DNA of 64,000 nucleotides, taken from contig JAJRSW010000055.1 of the NCBI GenBank assembly GCA_024278595.1, positions 1 to 64,000 on the forward strand. Reading direction: 5' to 3'. Made by a program: the position numbers and the translations under genes. The DNA is from Fidelibacterota bacterium (GTDB lineage Bacteria > Fidelibacterota > UBA8477 > JABMPR01). The notes under the pieces were generated by a model that worked only from the letters and a program-made list of their open reading frames with translations, had not been told where the DNA came from and did not search any database. Positions 45,578-54,584 of the stretch are shown piece after piece. How positions within the stretch are numbered: the stretch's first letter is position 1; each line of letters opens with the position of its first letter.

Positions 45578-47023
45578 TTACTCAGTAACTTCTGAATCTT
45601 CAACTGTGCTGTTCGCTGCATCATCCGCAGCCCCATCATCCTCATCATTGAGGTTGATATATTGGTCTTCCAATTCAAGCATTTGATCGGATTTTTCAAT
45701 ATGGGTGTAATTGTCCCTAATGATATGAGGGGTGATCTCGATGATCAGATCGGTCTTGTTCTCCACTGTTACCTTATGCTCAAAGAAGCGGCCAACGAAG
45801 GGCAGAGATCCCAAAAAGGGGACCGTGTTGATGATCTGTTTGCGATCCACACCCAGTAATCCCGCGATGATGATGGATTGACCATCTTTCACGCGGACCG
45901 TGGTGGTTGAAACTCTTCGCTTTACCCAGGGAATATTCTGTGCGGGACCTACAAAATCAAAAAACGAGGATACTTCTGGGGTGATCTCGGTGGTAATGTA
46001 ACCATCAGAATTTACGTTGGGTTTAACCTGAAGTTTGATACCGATGACCTCGCGTTGGACCCGAACCTGACCACCCACGCCACCACTGGACAGGACGTAG
46101 GGGATGATGTCTACCATCTCGATGTAGGCTTCACGACCATTAATGGTCACCACTTTAGAATTGGCCAGAATTTCGGCGTTATTGTTCTTGAGTAAAAAAT
46201 CCAACGTGATATCAAAAGCTGATAGTTGACGGCTAAAACCAATGCTATTACCCGGGTCAATTCGTTGGAAGTACATTTCATCTGGTATCACGTTATTGCT
46301 CAGTGGTTCAAAATATTCAAGACCACTGGCTGGATCCTGAGTCATGCCCGGTACCAGACTACCGCCGATATTGGGAATATTTGGCACAGCATTTTCGGCG
46401 ATAATTGAAGTAATAGATGCCAGACGAGCCCAATCGATACCGACCTTGTCTGTCCCGGATAATGCAACTTCGATGATGCGGGCCTCCAGCATGATCTGCA
46501 GCACAGGAACATCGATCTCTTCCACGATGCTCATGATCTCAACAATGTTTTTGGGGCTGGTATTCACCACCAGTTTGTTGCCGCCCTTATCCACCTGGAT
46601 CTTTTCCGTGATGTACTCCAGCAATTGTTTGACTTCAGTGGCTTCAGCATACTGGAGCGGAATGACATAAGATTTACTACCGATTTCCTCAGATAGACGT
46701 TTACTGGTAGCCACCAGGAATGATTTCCCCACCAACTCATAACTAAGCCCAGCAGCTCGTACAACCAGATTCACGGCCTGTTCGATGGGCACATTGTCCA
46801 GGTGAACAGAAATTCGGTCTTTGGAATTTACTTCCGGGCTGGTGACAATATTATAACCACTTTCAGAAGCGAGGATCGAGAGTACGGTTGGTAAATGAGC
46901 ATCTTCAGCATGGATGGTGATCATCTTATCGCCGGTCATCCCTGCCTTACGGTCCTGAGAAAATCCCCCTATGGTACAGAGTACCGAAACAGTTAACAGC
47001 AGCAGGACTTTAGTCGTTTTCAT
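45578..47023 (-). CDS. pilQ: Type IV pilus secretin PilQ
   Basis: A 481-residue secretin with a signal peptide (residues 1-22), an STN-like N-terminal domain (ITIHAEDAHLPTVLSILASE), and an N1/KH-type domain (YVIPLQYAEATEVKQLLEYI ... VVNTSPKNIVEIMSIVEEID). The conserved secretin beta-barrel follows (LEARIIEVALSG, then VPFLGSLPFVGRFF ... IIEITPHII). It forms the outer-membrane gate for the pilus. It is shorter than proteobacterial PilQ and lacks AMIN domains. An acidic tail (EDDGAADDAANSTVEDS) is unusual. The ATG overlaps the stop of the previous gene by one base. Confidence 0.92.
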   Translation of the reverse strand: MKTTKVLLLLTVSVLCTIGGFSQDRKAGMTGDKMITIHAEDAHLPTVLSILASESGYNIVTSPEVNSKDRISVHLDNVPIEQAVNLVVRAAGLSYELVGKSFLVATSKRLSEEIGSKSYVIPLQYAEATEVKQLLEYITEKIQVDKGGNKLVVNTSPKNIVEIMSIVEEIDVPVLQIMLEARIIEVALSGTDKVGIDWARLASITSIIAENAVPNIPNIGGSLVPGMTQDPASGLEYFEPLSNNVIPDEMYFQRIDPGNSIGFSRQLSAFDITLDFLLKNNNAEILANSKVVTINGREAYIEMVDIIPYVLSSGGVGGQVRVQREVIGIKLQVKPNVNSDGYITTEITPEVSSFFDFVGPAQNIPWVKRRVSTTTVRVKDGQSIIIAGLLGVDRKQIINTVPFLGSLPFVGRFFEHKVTVENKTDLIIEITPHIIRDNYTHIEKSDQMLELEDQYINLNDEDDGAADDAANSTVEDSEVTE

Positions 47024-47577
47024 TAATAGTCTTCCTCATTATCATATTGAGATTTGCGGCTCATCACACTCTTGTCTTCCGGATCCAGCGTGCGCCCTTG
47101 TAGCGGGTAAAACTTGGCCTCCCCCCGGCGGTAAACCAAAATTCCATTCTTGGTGATCTTTATGACCTTGTGATCCTCAATAAAACTTCCCACAGTTACG
47201 GTGTACTCTTTGTTCTTAAAATCCACGGTTGCTTTGGGAGGATCAATATTTATGTACAGGCCGCTGACCCGGATAGTGTTGGCCTGTTGGCTGTTTATAA
47301 GCCGACCCTGTTCATCCGTGAGAAAAACCACTTTATCCAGCTTTAAGGGATTATTTTTCAGGTCAAATTCATAAACGGCTCGCGCTTCCAGAGTCTTCTC
47401 CAGGACTTGAATAATCGTTTCCAGCTCCCTATCAGTCCCAATGGTAGTCCGTTCAGTAGCTCGGGCAATTTTCTCCCGGTTGTCCTGAACATCATACAGT
47501 GTATAGCTCTCAAAAAGAATTATGATGACCCCGGCCATGATGGTCAGTGACCAGAAGAAACGTGTACGTCGGTCCAT
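47023..47577 (-). CDS. PilP-position protein (bitopic, alignment complex candidate)
   Basis: A 184-residue protein with one N-terminal helix (residues 8-27, FFWSLTIMAGVIIILFESYT), a helical segment and a small beta domain (YTVTVGSFIEDHKVIKITKN followed by GILVYRRGEAKFYPLQGR). The GILV/Y..G pattern resembles the HR domain of PilP/GspC, which binds the secretin. I see no lipobox. Name by position only: it lies between pilO and pilQ, where PilP is found. It is 4 bp after pilO and overlaps pilQ by one base. Confidence 0.6.
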   Translation of the reverse strand: MDRRTRFFWSLTIMAGVIIILFESYTLYDVQDNREKIARATERTTIGTDRELETIIQVLEKTLEARAVYEFDLKNNPLKLDKVVFLTDEQGRLINSQQANTIRVSGLYINIDPPKATVDFKNKEYTVTVGSFIEDHKVIKITKNGILVYRRGEAKFYPLQGRTLDPEDKSVMSRKSQYDNEEDY

Positions 47578-47581
47578 GATC

Positions 47582-48136
47582 CTACTCCTTCACCAATGTC
47601 AGGGTTGATATTTGCATTTCAATTTCCTGGATCCGCAACACATCTGGACCCGCAGAATTCTTCAAACGCTCTACCCCATTTTTTATGTGAAATTCCTTAA
47701 TGGTGATGAGCCGGGATGAGCGTTCCAGCTCGGCAATGAATTTACCAAATTGACGGTAATTACACTTTATTTCAATGTCATAAGGGGTTTCAATACTGCG
47801 CTTACGGGCATTACCGAGTTTTGGTCGAATATTGAGCAGTTGGATCCCCAGACTGTCCATGGTATGCGTAATAGAATTTAAAAATGGGATGGAGGCATCA
47901 TCGGCCAGTGAATCCTGCTCACTTAAAGCCAGGTTGCGCTCGAACAGAGTATAAACATGATCTAGATTATTGGCCAGAATCTGGGCGGTGATCAATTGTT
48001 CATTCAAGGTCTCGATCTCCTGGTCATATTGCTTGATGACATTTGGCTTATCTTTCAAGACCCAGTTATAGCTATAGTAAAAACCAAGTGCCAGGACCAG
48101 CACACCAATTCCCAGAATATTTACGCGCTGTATCAT
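47582..48136 (-). CDS. pilO: PilO-like alignment-complex protein
   Basis: A 184-residue bitopic protein: helix at residues 6-26 (NILGIGVLVLALGFYYSYNW), a coiled coil (IKQYDQEIETLNEQLITAQI), then an alpha-beta ferredoxin-like domain with YDIEIKCNYRQFGKFIAELE, the pattern usual in PilO (v.v.G.Y.ql..Fl..l..l.R). With PilN it links the PilM ring to PilQ. The start overlaps pilN by 4 bp. Confidence 0.83.
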   Translation of the reverse strand: MIQRVNILGIGVLVLALGFYYSYNWVLKDKPNVIKQYDQEIETLNEQLITAQILANNLDHVYTLFERNLALSEQDSLADDASIPFLNSITHTMDSLGIQLLNIRPKLGNARKRSIETPYDIEIKCNYRQFGKFIAELERSSRLITIKEFHIKNGVERLKNSAGPDVLRIQEIEMQISTLTLVKE

Positions 48137-48738
48137 CGACTGGCCCTCCTCTTTTTCTTCTTGGGCTTGTCATTTTTTAAATACCCTTTGATCTCAAAAT
48201 TGACAACGTCCTGAGCCATAATGGTCAAACGCGAATATTTGGAGAATTTGATATCCGTAAAATCGCTGGAAAAAAGTTCGCTGCTCTTCAGTCTTTCAAT
48301 AAATTCTTCAATAATGTCGAATTCCCGTTCATCATGATAGATCCGGGAAATCCCCTCAATGATCAGAATATCACTTTTATAGTCCAAATGGGTCAAAGCC
48401 ATATCGTGGGGGATCAGCAGGCCCAGGGCGTTAAGTTTACTGGACCAGAGCTTCCGCCCCCGTTCCAGTTTGGACAATTCTATGATATCGTCCCTGGATA
48501 GATCCATCCCCTCTTGTTTTAATTCTTCGATCTGTGCCTCGATCTGAGCCATCTGATCTTTCTTTGCTTCAATCAGATTATTAAACTGGGTATTTTCATA
48601 CATCAGCCAGACACCGTTCAGGGACAGGAAGAGCAGCACCAGACCAAAATAGGTCCAGCGTAATCGTTCTCTTCGAATCTCTACCCGAGCGGCTTTACTC
48701 GATGCGTGATTCAGGTTGATTTTGATAGCGTTTATCAT
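48133..48738 (-). CDS. pilN: PilN-like alignment-complex protein
   Basis: A 201-residue bitopic protein. The short cytoplasmic N-terminus contains INLNHASSKAARVE, equivalent to the INLLP segment that binds PilM. A helix (residues 28-46, TYFGLVLLFLSLNGVWLMY), a coiled coil and a ferredoxin-like periplasmic domain follow. The C-terminus is strongly basic (KPKKKKRRASR). GAGGAAAC precedes the ATG. A 91-bp gap separates it from pilM. Confidence 0.82.
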   Translation of the reverse strand: MINAIKINLNHASSKAARVEIRRERLRWTYFGLVLLFLSLNGVWLMYENTQFNNLIEAKKDQMAQIEAQIEELKQEGMDLSRDDIIELSKLERGRKLWSSKLNALGLLIPHDMALTHLDYKSDILIIEGISRIYHDEREFDIIEEFIERLKSSELFSSDFTDIKFSKYSRLTIMAQDVVNFEIKGYLKNDKPKKKKRRASR

Positions 48739-48829
48739 GTTTCCTCGGGTTTCTCTTTAATCTGAAACTGCTATTAGCTTGTGGATTGAAAGGTGGATAC
48801 TGGAGCTGGGTTCAACGGGTGACCAGGAT

Positions 48830-49741
48830 CTATTCCAGAAGTCCGCGCATGGCGTATCCAACTGCCGTGGCATACTGGGCGGAAAATTCTCCATCATGTT
48901 CTACATCGTGGTGCAGCTGGGCAAAGGGATGATAGATCTCAGCGGGGACATTCAAGCGATTGGAAATAAATTCATCCAGACCCTGGATCCCTGCTGAGCC
49001 ACCCATGATGAAGATCTTCTGGAAAAAACTTTCGTTACTCTCCTTGATATAATACCTCAGCGATCGGCGCACCTCATCTACCAGATTATCGTAGATAGTA
49101 TGTTCAGCGACGCTCACTGAGAAATTGCCCTCTGTTGAGCCCTGGAGTTTATCCACCAATTCTGTGTGGGCGGGACTGCGTTTGAAGTCATCAGCTTCCT
49201 TATACTTCAGCTCCTGCTTTTCCATGATCTCTTTGGTAAAGTGATGTCCCCCGATCTGAATATCCCGGGCAAAAAATGGCGCCTGGCGACCCCAGACAAC
49301 CAGCACTGAGCTTACGGCTCCAATATTCAGAAAAACATGGGTACCTTCATCAGGCAGACCATGTTCGATCACATAGGCGTTGGCCATGCCAATGGCTTCT
49401 GAATCAACAATACCCGGTCTTAAGTTCATGCTCTTGACCAAATTCAGATGGTTGTTCAGATTTAGCTGAGTGGTTGCCACCAAGAGAACATTAAGTTTAT
49501 CCATCTCCTTAATATCTTCTCCCAGGATTTGATAATCCAGCAGGGCATCGGTTCCATCCATGGGAATATGCTTACGAGCCTCAAATTGCAAGGCTTCAGA
49601 CAGCTCGTTCTCATCTTCGGTATTCATCATTTTTAGTTGGCGAATACTGCTTTGCTGATTGCTCAGACCGGTGGTTAATGCCTTGACCCGTTTGGGATTG
49701 ATCTTCAGCCTGGCAAATAACCGTTCAGCCGCCTCCAGCAT
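48830..49741 (-). CDS. pilM: PilM actin-like protein, C-terminal 303 residues (split from its N-terminus)
   Basis: This part begins at an ATG nine bases after an in-frame TAA and contains most of the PilM fold: FEARKHIPMDGTDALLDYQI, ADDFKRS, the VDEVRRSLRYYIKESNES segment, and IFIMGGSAGIQGLDEFISNR (adenosine loop). The first actin subdomain with the nucleotide phosphate loop is on the separate upstream piece (49748-49891) in the same frame. PilM is a cytoplasmic ring protein binding PilN. No good ribosome binding site precedes this ATG. Expression would need re-initiation after the TAA or readthrough, or the gene is inactive. Confidence 0.8.
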   Translation of the reverse strand: MLEAAERLFARLKINPKRVKALTTGLSNQQSSIRQLKMMNTEDENELSEALQFEARKHIPMDGTDALLDYQILGEDIKEMDKLNVLLVATTQLNLNNHLNLVKSMNLRPGIVDSEAIGMANAYVIEHGLPDEGTHVFLNIGAVSSVLVVWGRQAPFFARDIQIGGHHFTKEIMEKQELKYKEADDFKRSPAHTELVDKLQGSTEGNFSVSVAEHTIYDNLVDEVRRSLRYYIKESNESFFQKIFIMGGSAGIQGLDEFISNRLNVPAEIYHPFAQLHHDVEHDGEFSAQYATAVGYAMRGLLE

Positions 49742-49747
49742 CCGCGA

Positions 49748-49891
49748 TTAATCAACTCGCTCAGAATCATATTCTTTGGTTTGATCATAAACCGGTTCAG
49801 TTCCATAGTTGACCAGCTGATAGCCCTTGGGGCTTTTGCTCAACTGCACCGCTTTTATTTCAAAGCGGCCAATATCAAGTCCAATACTCAT
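49748..49891 (-). CDS. pilM: PilM N-terminal fragment ending at an in-frame TAA
   Basis: Forty-seven codons from an ATG that overlaps the previous stop (ATGA). The fragment begins SIGLDIGRFEIKAVQLSK, the typical PilM start with phosphate-1 loop. It ends with SERVD and TAA at 49750-49748. The same frame then continues S-R-M-L-E-A-A-E-R-L-F without any shift, which would give a normal PilM of about 353 residues if the TAA were a sense codon. Reading verified base by base over 49735-49760. Confidence 0.85.
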   Translation of the reverse strand: MSIGLDIGRFEIKAVQLSKSPKGYQLVNYGTEPVYDQTKEYDSERVD

Positions 49892-51642
49892 TCTTCTGTG
49901 TACTCTCCAAATGCCGCTACTGTTAAATTGCGGCTCCCGTCAGAATTGCGGTTTTCCGGCCAGGCCGGGGGTGGATATTCCCGCAGGTTATAGTCATAAT
50001 TATAATTTTTATTGTAACCGATGGTGCGGGTGTAAGGTCCCGGGTTGTTGCGTTTCAGGTAGCCCCTTTTTGACTGGATCACACTCCCCCAGATATTGAC
50101 CGTCCCCCGGAAGTCATCCATGGTGGCCCCATAATAGCCCTGACCCTGACCATCGCCCTTGATATCCCCACCGTTTAAAAAGTTGAACTCATTGGTGGTA
50201 TTCTGCCAGTATTGGATCTGAAAGGCTTCGTCCATGGCGATCATGGCGGCATTGATCACCACATCAGCACCCCACTGACTGTTCCGGGCACCATTATCCC
50301 GGGTATTGGCAACGATGATGTTGGCGGCTGACAAGAGTCCCAACCGGTTCGAAGAACCATCCCGAACCATGCCATTATTATAGGAATCTTCATAGCGAAG
50401 ATCCCCGGTAATCCAGATATTGTTCTTCTGGTAGGCGATGATATCATGATTTCGCCGAGTTCGGTAGGCCGTGGGTGCTGAGGTAGCCACCGTAAATTTT
50501 CCCCTGACCTCACCAAACACCCGCACCTGGCCACCCTGAACCCAGATCACTGCCTGACTGGCGATCACATCTTCATAGCGATACAGGTCGTCATTTGCCG
50601 GCCTCGGGTAGTGGGGGTAATCATAATGAGACCAGTCATGGGGATTATTCTGATTTGTCCCAAAACTACCCCAGCCGCCGGTGGAAAAATCATGGGCGTA
50701 GACCCAGGGATAGTATTGCTGATAGGGTTCAACATAGTCGGTTTGATAGTCCGGGTGCAACTGACCTAAAGTCTGGTAAGGTGGCAGGGAATAGGGCCAC
50801 TGTCTTACATAAAAACCACCGGGGTGAAATTCTATCTCAGTCATGAGGAGCATATCAGGGTCAGGATTCCCATCCCCCAGCAACAGGTCATCAGCCGTGT
50901 AATAATGGGTGGCGGCATCTCTCACCCGATCATGACCAGTAAATGGTGGCCAGTCAATGACATCAGCAGAGTCTTTGTGAATACCGGTAAAAATGCCGTC
51001 TGAACAACTGTTCATGATAAAATTTCCAGCGGTATAAACTTCGCTCATCTGCTCATTGGGGCCTTCCACAAATTGCGGACAACCGAAGGCACTCATGGTG
51101 ATATCATCGTTGGAGTAAACAATGCCCTCCAGCCTTTCACCACTTCCAAAGGAAACATAGGCACCGGCCCAGGGGGGAGCCGGCGATTCAGTGTTTGTGA
51201 AGTACATATATTTGGCAAAGGTATCAGCATTGTAGCGGACTCTGACCTTCTTAGTCACCTCAATCGGTTCACCATTGAAACCATTAAAAGAAGCCACGCC
51301 TAAAGCATCACTCTCCAACTGTGGTTCATAGCCGGGACCCATGGGGATAAAGCGACAATTGATACTGTCATTATAGCCACGCATCGCTGGCAACTGTTCC
51401 CCACTCAAAGTGGTATCGGCGTTAAAATATTGACTCAGTAGAAAGGGGTTTCCAAATTTTCCAAGACCCGAAATTGCGTTCAGGTTGGCCTGGGTGGTGG
51501 CCACGTGCCGGAGATGAATAAAACGCTGTCCCATGACAAATTGCAGATAGCCCAGAGTGAATCCCAGGCTCACCAGGACCATGATCATGGAAAGAAAGAT
51601 CACATGACCACTTTGCTGCTGACGAAAATGCCTTAAAACCAT
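49888..51642 (-). CDS. DUF4900-like type IV pilus-associated protein (PilX position)
   Basis: A 584-residue protein with one N-terminal helix (residues 14-36, GHVIFLSMIMVLVSLGFTLG, led by a QQQSGH that resembles the PilX prepilin start). A large region rich in Trp, Tyr, Asn and Gly follows (FGSGERLEGIVYSNDDITMS, AVIWVQGGQVRVFGEVRGKF, NIIVANTRDNGARNSQWGAD). The pattern fits DUF4900, a beta-helix-like family in minor-pilin operons. Probably a surface-exposed pilus-initiating or tip protein (inference). ATG at 51642 has GGAGG 6 nt upstream. The end overlaps pilM. Confidence 0.65.
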   Translation of the reverse strand: MVLRHFRQQQSGHVIFLSMIMVLVSLGFTLGYLQFVMGQRFIHLRHVATTQANLNAISGLGKFGNPFLLSQYFNADTTLSGEQLPAMRGYNDSINCRFIPMGPGYEPQLESDALGVASFNGFNGEPIEVTKKVRVRYNADTFAKYMYFTNTESPAPPWAGAYVSFGSGERLEGIVYSNDDITMSAFGCPQFVEGPNEQMSEVYTAGNFIMNSCSDGIFTGIHKDSADVIDWPPFTGHDRVRDAATHYYTADDLLLGDGNPDPDMLLMTEIEFHPGGFYVRQWPYSLPPYQTLGQLHPDYQTDYVEPYQQYYPWVYAHDFSTGGWGSFGTNQNNPHDWSHYDYPHYPRPANDDLYRYEDVIASQAVIWVQGGQVRVFGEVRGKFTVATSAPTAYRTRRNHDIIAYQKNNIWITGDLRYEDSYNNGMVRDGSSNRLGLLSAANIIVANTRDNGARNSQWGADVVINAAMIAMDEAFQIQYWQNTTNEFNFLNGGDIKGDGQGQGYYGATMDDFRGTVNIWGSVIQSKRGYLKRNNPGPYTRTIGYNKNYNYDYNLREYPPPAWPENRNSDGSRNLTVAAFGEYTEE

Positions 51643-51654
51643 ATCTACCTCCAC

Positions 51655-52275
51655 CTATAGTCGAGCAATTAAGTTCTGAAATGCGTAGACCTTCTTCTTG
51701 AAGGTCAAATATTCTGTTTGATCAGATCCGTGCTGAAACCGGGTCGTTAGACCATAAACAATTAATACTTCGTAAACAGACTTCCCCACTGCTCTGATTT
51801 CGTTTCTGCGTTGAACATGCTCATACTCAGCATCGATGAGGTTCTGAACCGTGAACTCGGCCAGGAATATCTCTCTTTGACCTTGGTCCCGATACATCCC
51901 CGTCGGATGGAGCGGGATGTGAGGCAACATGTCCTTACCCTGAAAAAGGAAACTACCATCCGCCGTAGCCTGGATCGATTTTGTCCGGCCAACCCCACTT
52001 GCCCCTGGATAGGTCAGATAGATCAGATCGTAGCCGTTGGGACCTGAAGTAATGGAGATCTTCTTGGCTCCCTGCAACTTATCACCAATAACGTTCAGAG
52101 CCGCCGCACCATAGGTTTTTATATCCTTGGCTACCAGGTCATCCTGGTAAAAGCCAACGATGCTCACAGCACTGGAAACCAATCCTAAACCGACCAGGCT
52201 GAAAATGACCATGACAACGGCCATCTCAACTAAGGTAAATCCGTGGTTATTGTTCTTGGTTCGCATCGTGATCAT
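51655..52275 (-). CDS. Minor pseudopilin with type IV prepilin leader (PilW/PulJ-like)
   Basis: A protein of about 206 residues with the prepilin motif NNNHGFTLVEMAVVMVIFSLV (cleavage after Gly, Glu5 present), followed by a globular domain typical of J/W-type minor pilins. The exact start is open: ATG at 52275 overlaps the previous stop, and ATG at 52266 is also in frame and gives a shorter leader. It is processed by PilD. It sits with a second minor pilin and the DUF4900-like gene, the usual set that primes pilus assembly. Confidence 0.82.
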   Translation of the reverse strand: MITMRTKNNNHGFTLVEMAVVMVIFSLVGLGLVSSAVSIVGFYQDDLVAKDIKTYGAAALNVIGDKLQGAKKISITSGPNGYDLIYLTYPGASGVGRTKSIQATADGSFLFQGKDMLPHIPLHPTGMYRDQGQREIFLAEFTVQNLIDAEYEHVQRRNEIRAVGKSVYEVLIVYGLTTRFQHGSDQTEYLTFKKKVYAFQNLIARL

Positions 52276-52748
52276 CACCGGTAGCTGAAAGGCTTTGCTT
52301 CCAGATATATTTCTGTTTCCTCATTATCTGCCAGATGATCCACCCATACAATCCTGGCTTTCAAATAATAGTAAGGGTTACTCTGAGGGTTGTATTCCTC
52401 GGAGTAGATCGGTTCGAGAGGTTCACGAAAGATCTTGGCCACGATCGCTTTGTCCTTCTCATCCGTGGGGTTGTAAATGATCACCTCCTCACCGCGACTA
52501 TCACCACTTTTATCATTCACGGATATCTGGCCATAATTGATCAGGGCGATCCAATATTCCATGTAACCGCTGATCTCTTCCAGAGCCCGTTCCCGGATGG
52601 CGATCTTCCTGATCTCGGCCCGGGCGTAACTGGCACCATAGAACACTGTAGATGCTGTTATGGCAACGATCAATAATCCCACAATCACCTCGATCAGGGT
52701 GAAACCTGATTCAGATGAACGGGTTACTGATGATCGCCGTGACGACAT
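52275..52748 (-). CDS. Minor pseudopilin with type IV prepilin leader (PilV/PulI-like)
   Basis: A 157-residue protein with leader and helix SSESGFTLIEVIVGLLIVAI (cleavage after Gly, Glu5 present). It starts at an ATG one base after the pilT stop, with AGGAAT upstream. The frame is open far into pilT, but that extension is pilT antiframe sequence. The globular part (YWIALINYGQISVNDKSGD ...) is of V/I type. It overlaps the next gene by one base. Confidence 0.83.
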   Translation of the reverse strand: MSSRRSSVTRSSESGFTLIEVIVGLLIVAITASTVFYGASYARAEIRKIAIRERALEEISGYMEYWIALINYGQISVNDKSGDSRGEEVIIYNPTDEKDKAIVAKIFREPLEPIYSEEYNPQSNPYYYLKARIVWVDHLADNEETEIYLEAKPFSYR

Positions 52749-52749
52749 C

Positions 52750-53808
52750 TTACATAATTCCTGATGAGAATAATTTCGGATTATCGGCAATTTGAGCAGC
52801 GGCAGCCCGGGAAATTTTTCCCTGACTAACCAGGCGCTGCAGATCCTGATCCAGAGTCTGCATACCATCCACACCACCGGCCTGGATCACAGAGGGGATC
52901 TGATAGATCTTATCCTCACGGATCAGGTTACGGATTGCTGAATTAGCAATCATGACCTCACAAGCAGGTACGCGACCCTTGTCATCCTTGGTCTTTAAAA
53001 GCTTTTGGGCAATAACGGCCACTAAACTTTCGGACAACATGGACCTGACCTGACCCTTCTGAGCCACCGGAAAGATATCGATGATCCTATCGATGGTCTT
53101 GGAAGCGCTTGAGGTATGCAGGGTGGACATGACGAGGTGACCAGTTTCAGCTGCGGTCAAAGCCAACTGGATGGTCTCCAGATCACGCATTTCACCCACC
53201 AGGATAACATCTGGATCTTCACGCAGGGCGGAGCGCAAGGCATTGGCAAAACTGTCAGTGGAGATACCCAGCTCACGCTGGTTCACCAGGCAGTTCTTAC
53301 TCTCATGGTAATATTCCACCGGATCTTCAATGGTAATGATATGCGCTTCTTTATGTTCGTTAATGTGGTCCACCATGGCGGCCAGGGTGGTTGATTTTCC
53401 TGAGCCGGTGGGTCCGGTTAGCAGGATCAGCCCACGGTTGCGCATGGCCAATTTTGCAAGCACAGGCGGTACATCCAGCTCATCAAACCCTTTGATCAGT
53501 GTTGGAATGGTTCGAAAGACACCAGCGATTCCCCGGATCTGTTTAAAGAAGTTGACCCTAAAACGTCCTCTCCCCTCTAGCTCACGCGAAAAATCGATCT
53601 CTTTCCGATCGTGGAAGCGTTTGAGTTGGCCTTCCGTCATCACCTCATGAGTGATGGCCTCCATGGCCTCTTTGGTAAGCATGGGCAAATTCAATTTGCG
53701 CATAGTCCCATTGATCCGGACCATGGGAGTTGCTCCAACGCTCAGATGGAGATCGGAAGAGCCACTCTCCAGCGAGTAGCCCAGGAGCTCATCAATTTTG
53801 GATGTCAT
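52750..53808 (-). CDS. pilT: Pilus retraction ATPase PilT
   Basis: A 352-residue hexameric ATPase with Walker A GPTGSGKST (132-140), the Asp box, Walker B REDPDVILVGEMRDLETIQL, the His box TGHLVMSTLHT and the PilT-specific AIRNLIREDKIYQIPSVIQ near the C-terminus. It powers pilus retraction and so implies twitching, uptake or similar activity. It starts 7 bp after the pilin gene. Confidence 0.95.
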   Translation of the reverse strand: MTSKIDELLGYSLESGSSDLHLSVGATPMVRINGTMRKLNLPMLTKEAMEAITHEVMTEGQLKRFHDRKEIDFSRELEGRGRFRVNFFKQIRGIAGVFRTIPTLIKGFDELDVPPVLAKLAMRNRGLILLTGPTGSGKSTTLAAMVDHINEHKEAHIITIEDPVEYYHESKNCLVNQRELGISTDSFANALRSALREDPDVILVGEMRDLETIQLALTAAETGHLVMSTLHTSSASKTIDRIIDIFPVAQKGQVRSMLSESLVAVIAQKLLKTKDDKGRVPACEVMIANSAIRNLIREDKIYQIPSVIQAGGVDGMQTLDQDLQRLVSQGKISRAAAAQIADNPKLFSSGIM

Positions 53809-53815
53809 AGCAGGA

Positions 53816-54238
53816 CTATTTTGATATTTCGTCGAAACCGTAGCCGGAAAATTTACCAGTTGCTACTGTATAGATAACCTCATTACCAGCACCCTGTTTC
53901 ATCTCATCCGTACTATTGGCAGTGATCTGGGTCAGATCAGTTCCGCCACCGAGCATCTCAAATTCCCATTGAAGCTTGGTCGCCTCTTTGATGTTGATGT
54001 ATTTTGGTTCCAAATCCTGGAGAACATCTGTGGGCCATTCACCCATGTCCTGGTAATACATTTGGGCAGCATTATAAATGGAACCAATGGCGGACTGGGC
54101 ATCAGAGGCGTAGGCACCTTTTACATAATTCTGGTAGATGGGAAATGCTACCGCTGCCAGGATGGCAACAATAATAACAACGACCAACACCTCGATCAGG
54201 GTGAAGCCGGATTCCCGGGTTCTCAGGTTCTGTTTCAT
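53816..54238 (-). CDS. pilA: Type IV pilin (major pilin candidate)
   Basis: A 140-residue prepilin with basic leader MKQNLRTRESG, cleavage before FTLIEVLVVVIIVAILAAVA (Glu5 present) and a small globular domain (AQSAIGSIYNAAQMYYQDMG). It is first in the long operon, with a strong AAGGAGAG ribosome binding site, as expected for an abundant pilin. The C-terminal Cys pair found in many pilins is missing. Confidence 0.9.
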   Translation of the reverse strand: MKQNLRTRESGFTLIEVLVVVIIVAILAAVAFPIYQNYVKGAYASDAQSAIGSIYNAAQMYYQDMGEWPTDVLQDLEPKYINIKEATKLQWEFEMLGGGTDLTQITANSTDEMKQGAGNEVIYTVATGKFSGYGFDEISK

Positions 54239-54584
54239 CTTCTCTCCTTATAAGGTTTAATAGCTTTTACACTCGTTTTTGCGGCGCAAGATACATGCGA
54301 CATCAGGCACTTTCAAAACCTACTCAATAAAGAAATGATAACAGAATTTTGATATATGTCACATAGCGGACAGCTTCAATTTAGCATGAATTGAGAGGGG
54401 TGATCTTTCTGTTAGAAATGATCTGAAATATTTTCCGGATAGAGCTGAAAAAGATCCCTTGTAAATGAACAGAATTTTTCGTGTTCCGGAAAGTTTTCGA
54501 CTCAGTAATAATGACAAACTTTCAGCCAGATAATTTGGTCACCACCCTTAGATAGGGACGGATGATTATCCACCATTTCCCAGG
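54239..54584. other. Upstream region of the pilus operon
   Basis: About 345 bp that must hold the promoter of the leftward pilus operon. It is AT-rich (54320-54520). A sigma-54-like site was sought and not convincingly found. No gene is seen. Confidence 0.4.

Noticed and set aside
40587-54238. Type II secretion system instead of type IV pilus
   Set aside because: The operon contains pilT, the pilM-N-O order and pilin-like genes, which are pilus features. GspL/M/C-type genes are not seen.
54239-54330. Sigma-54 type promoter before the pilin gene
   Set aside because: The best candidate on the minus strand (…TTGC near 54285) has CG instead of GG at the -24 position and weak flanks.
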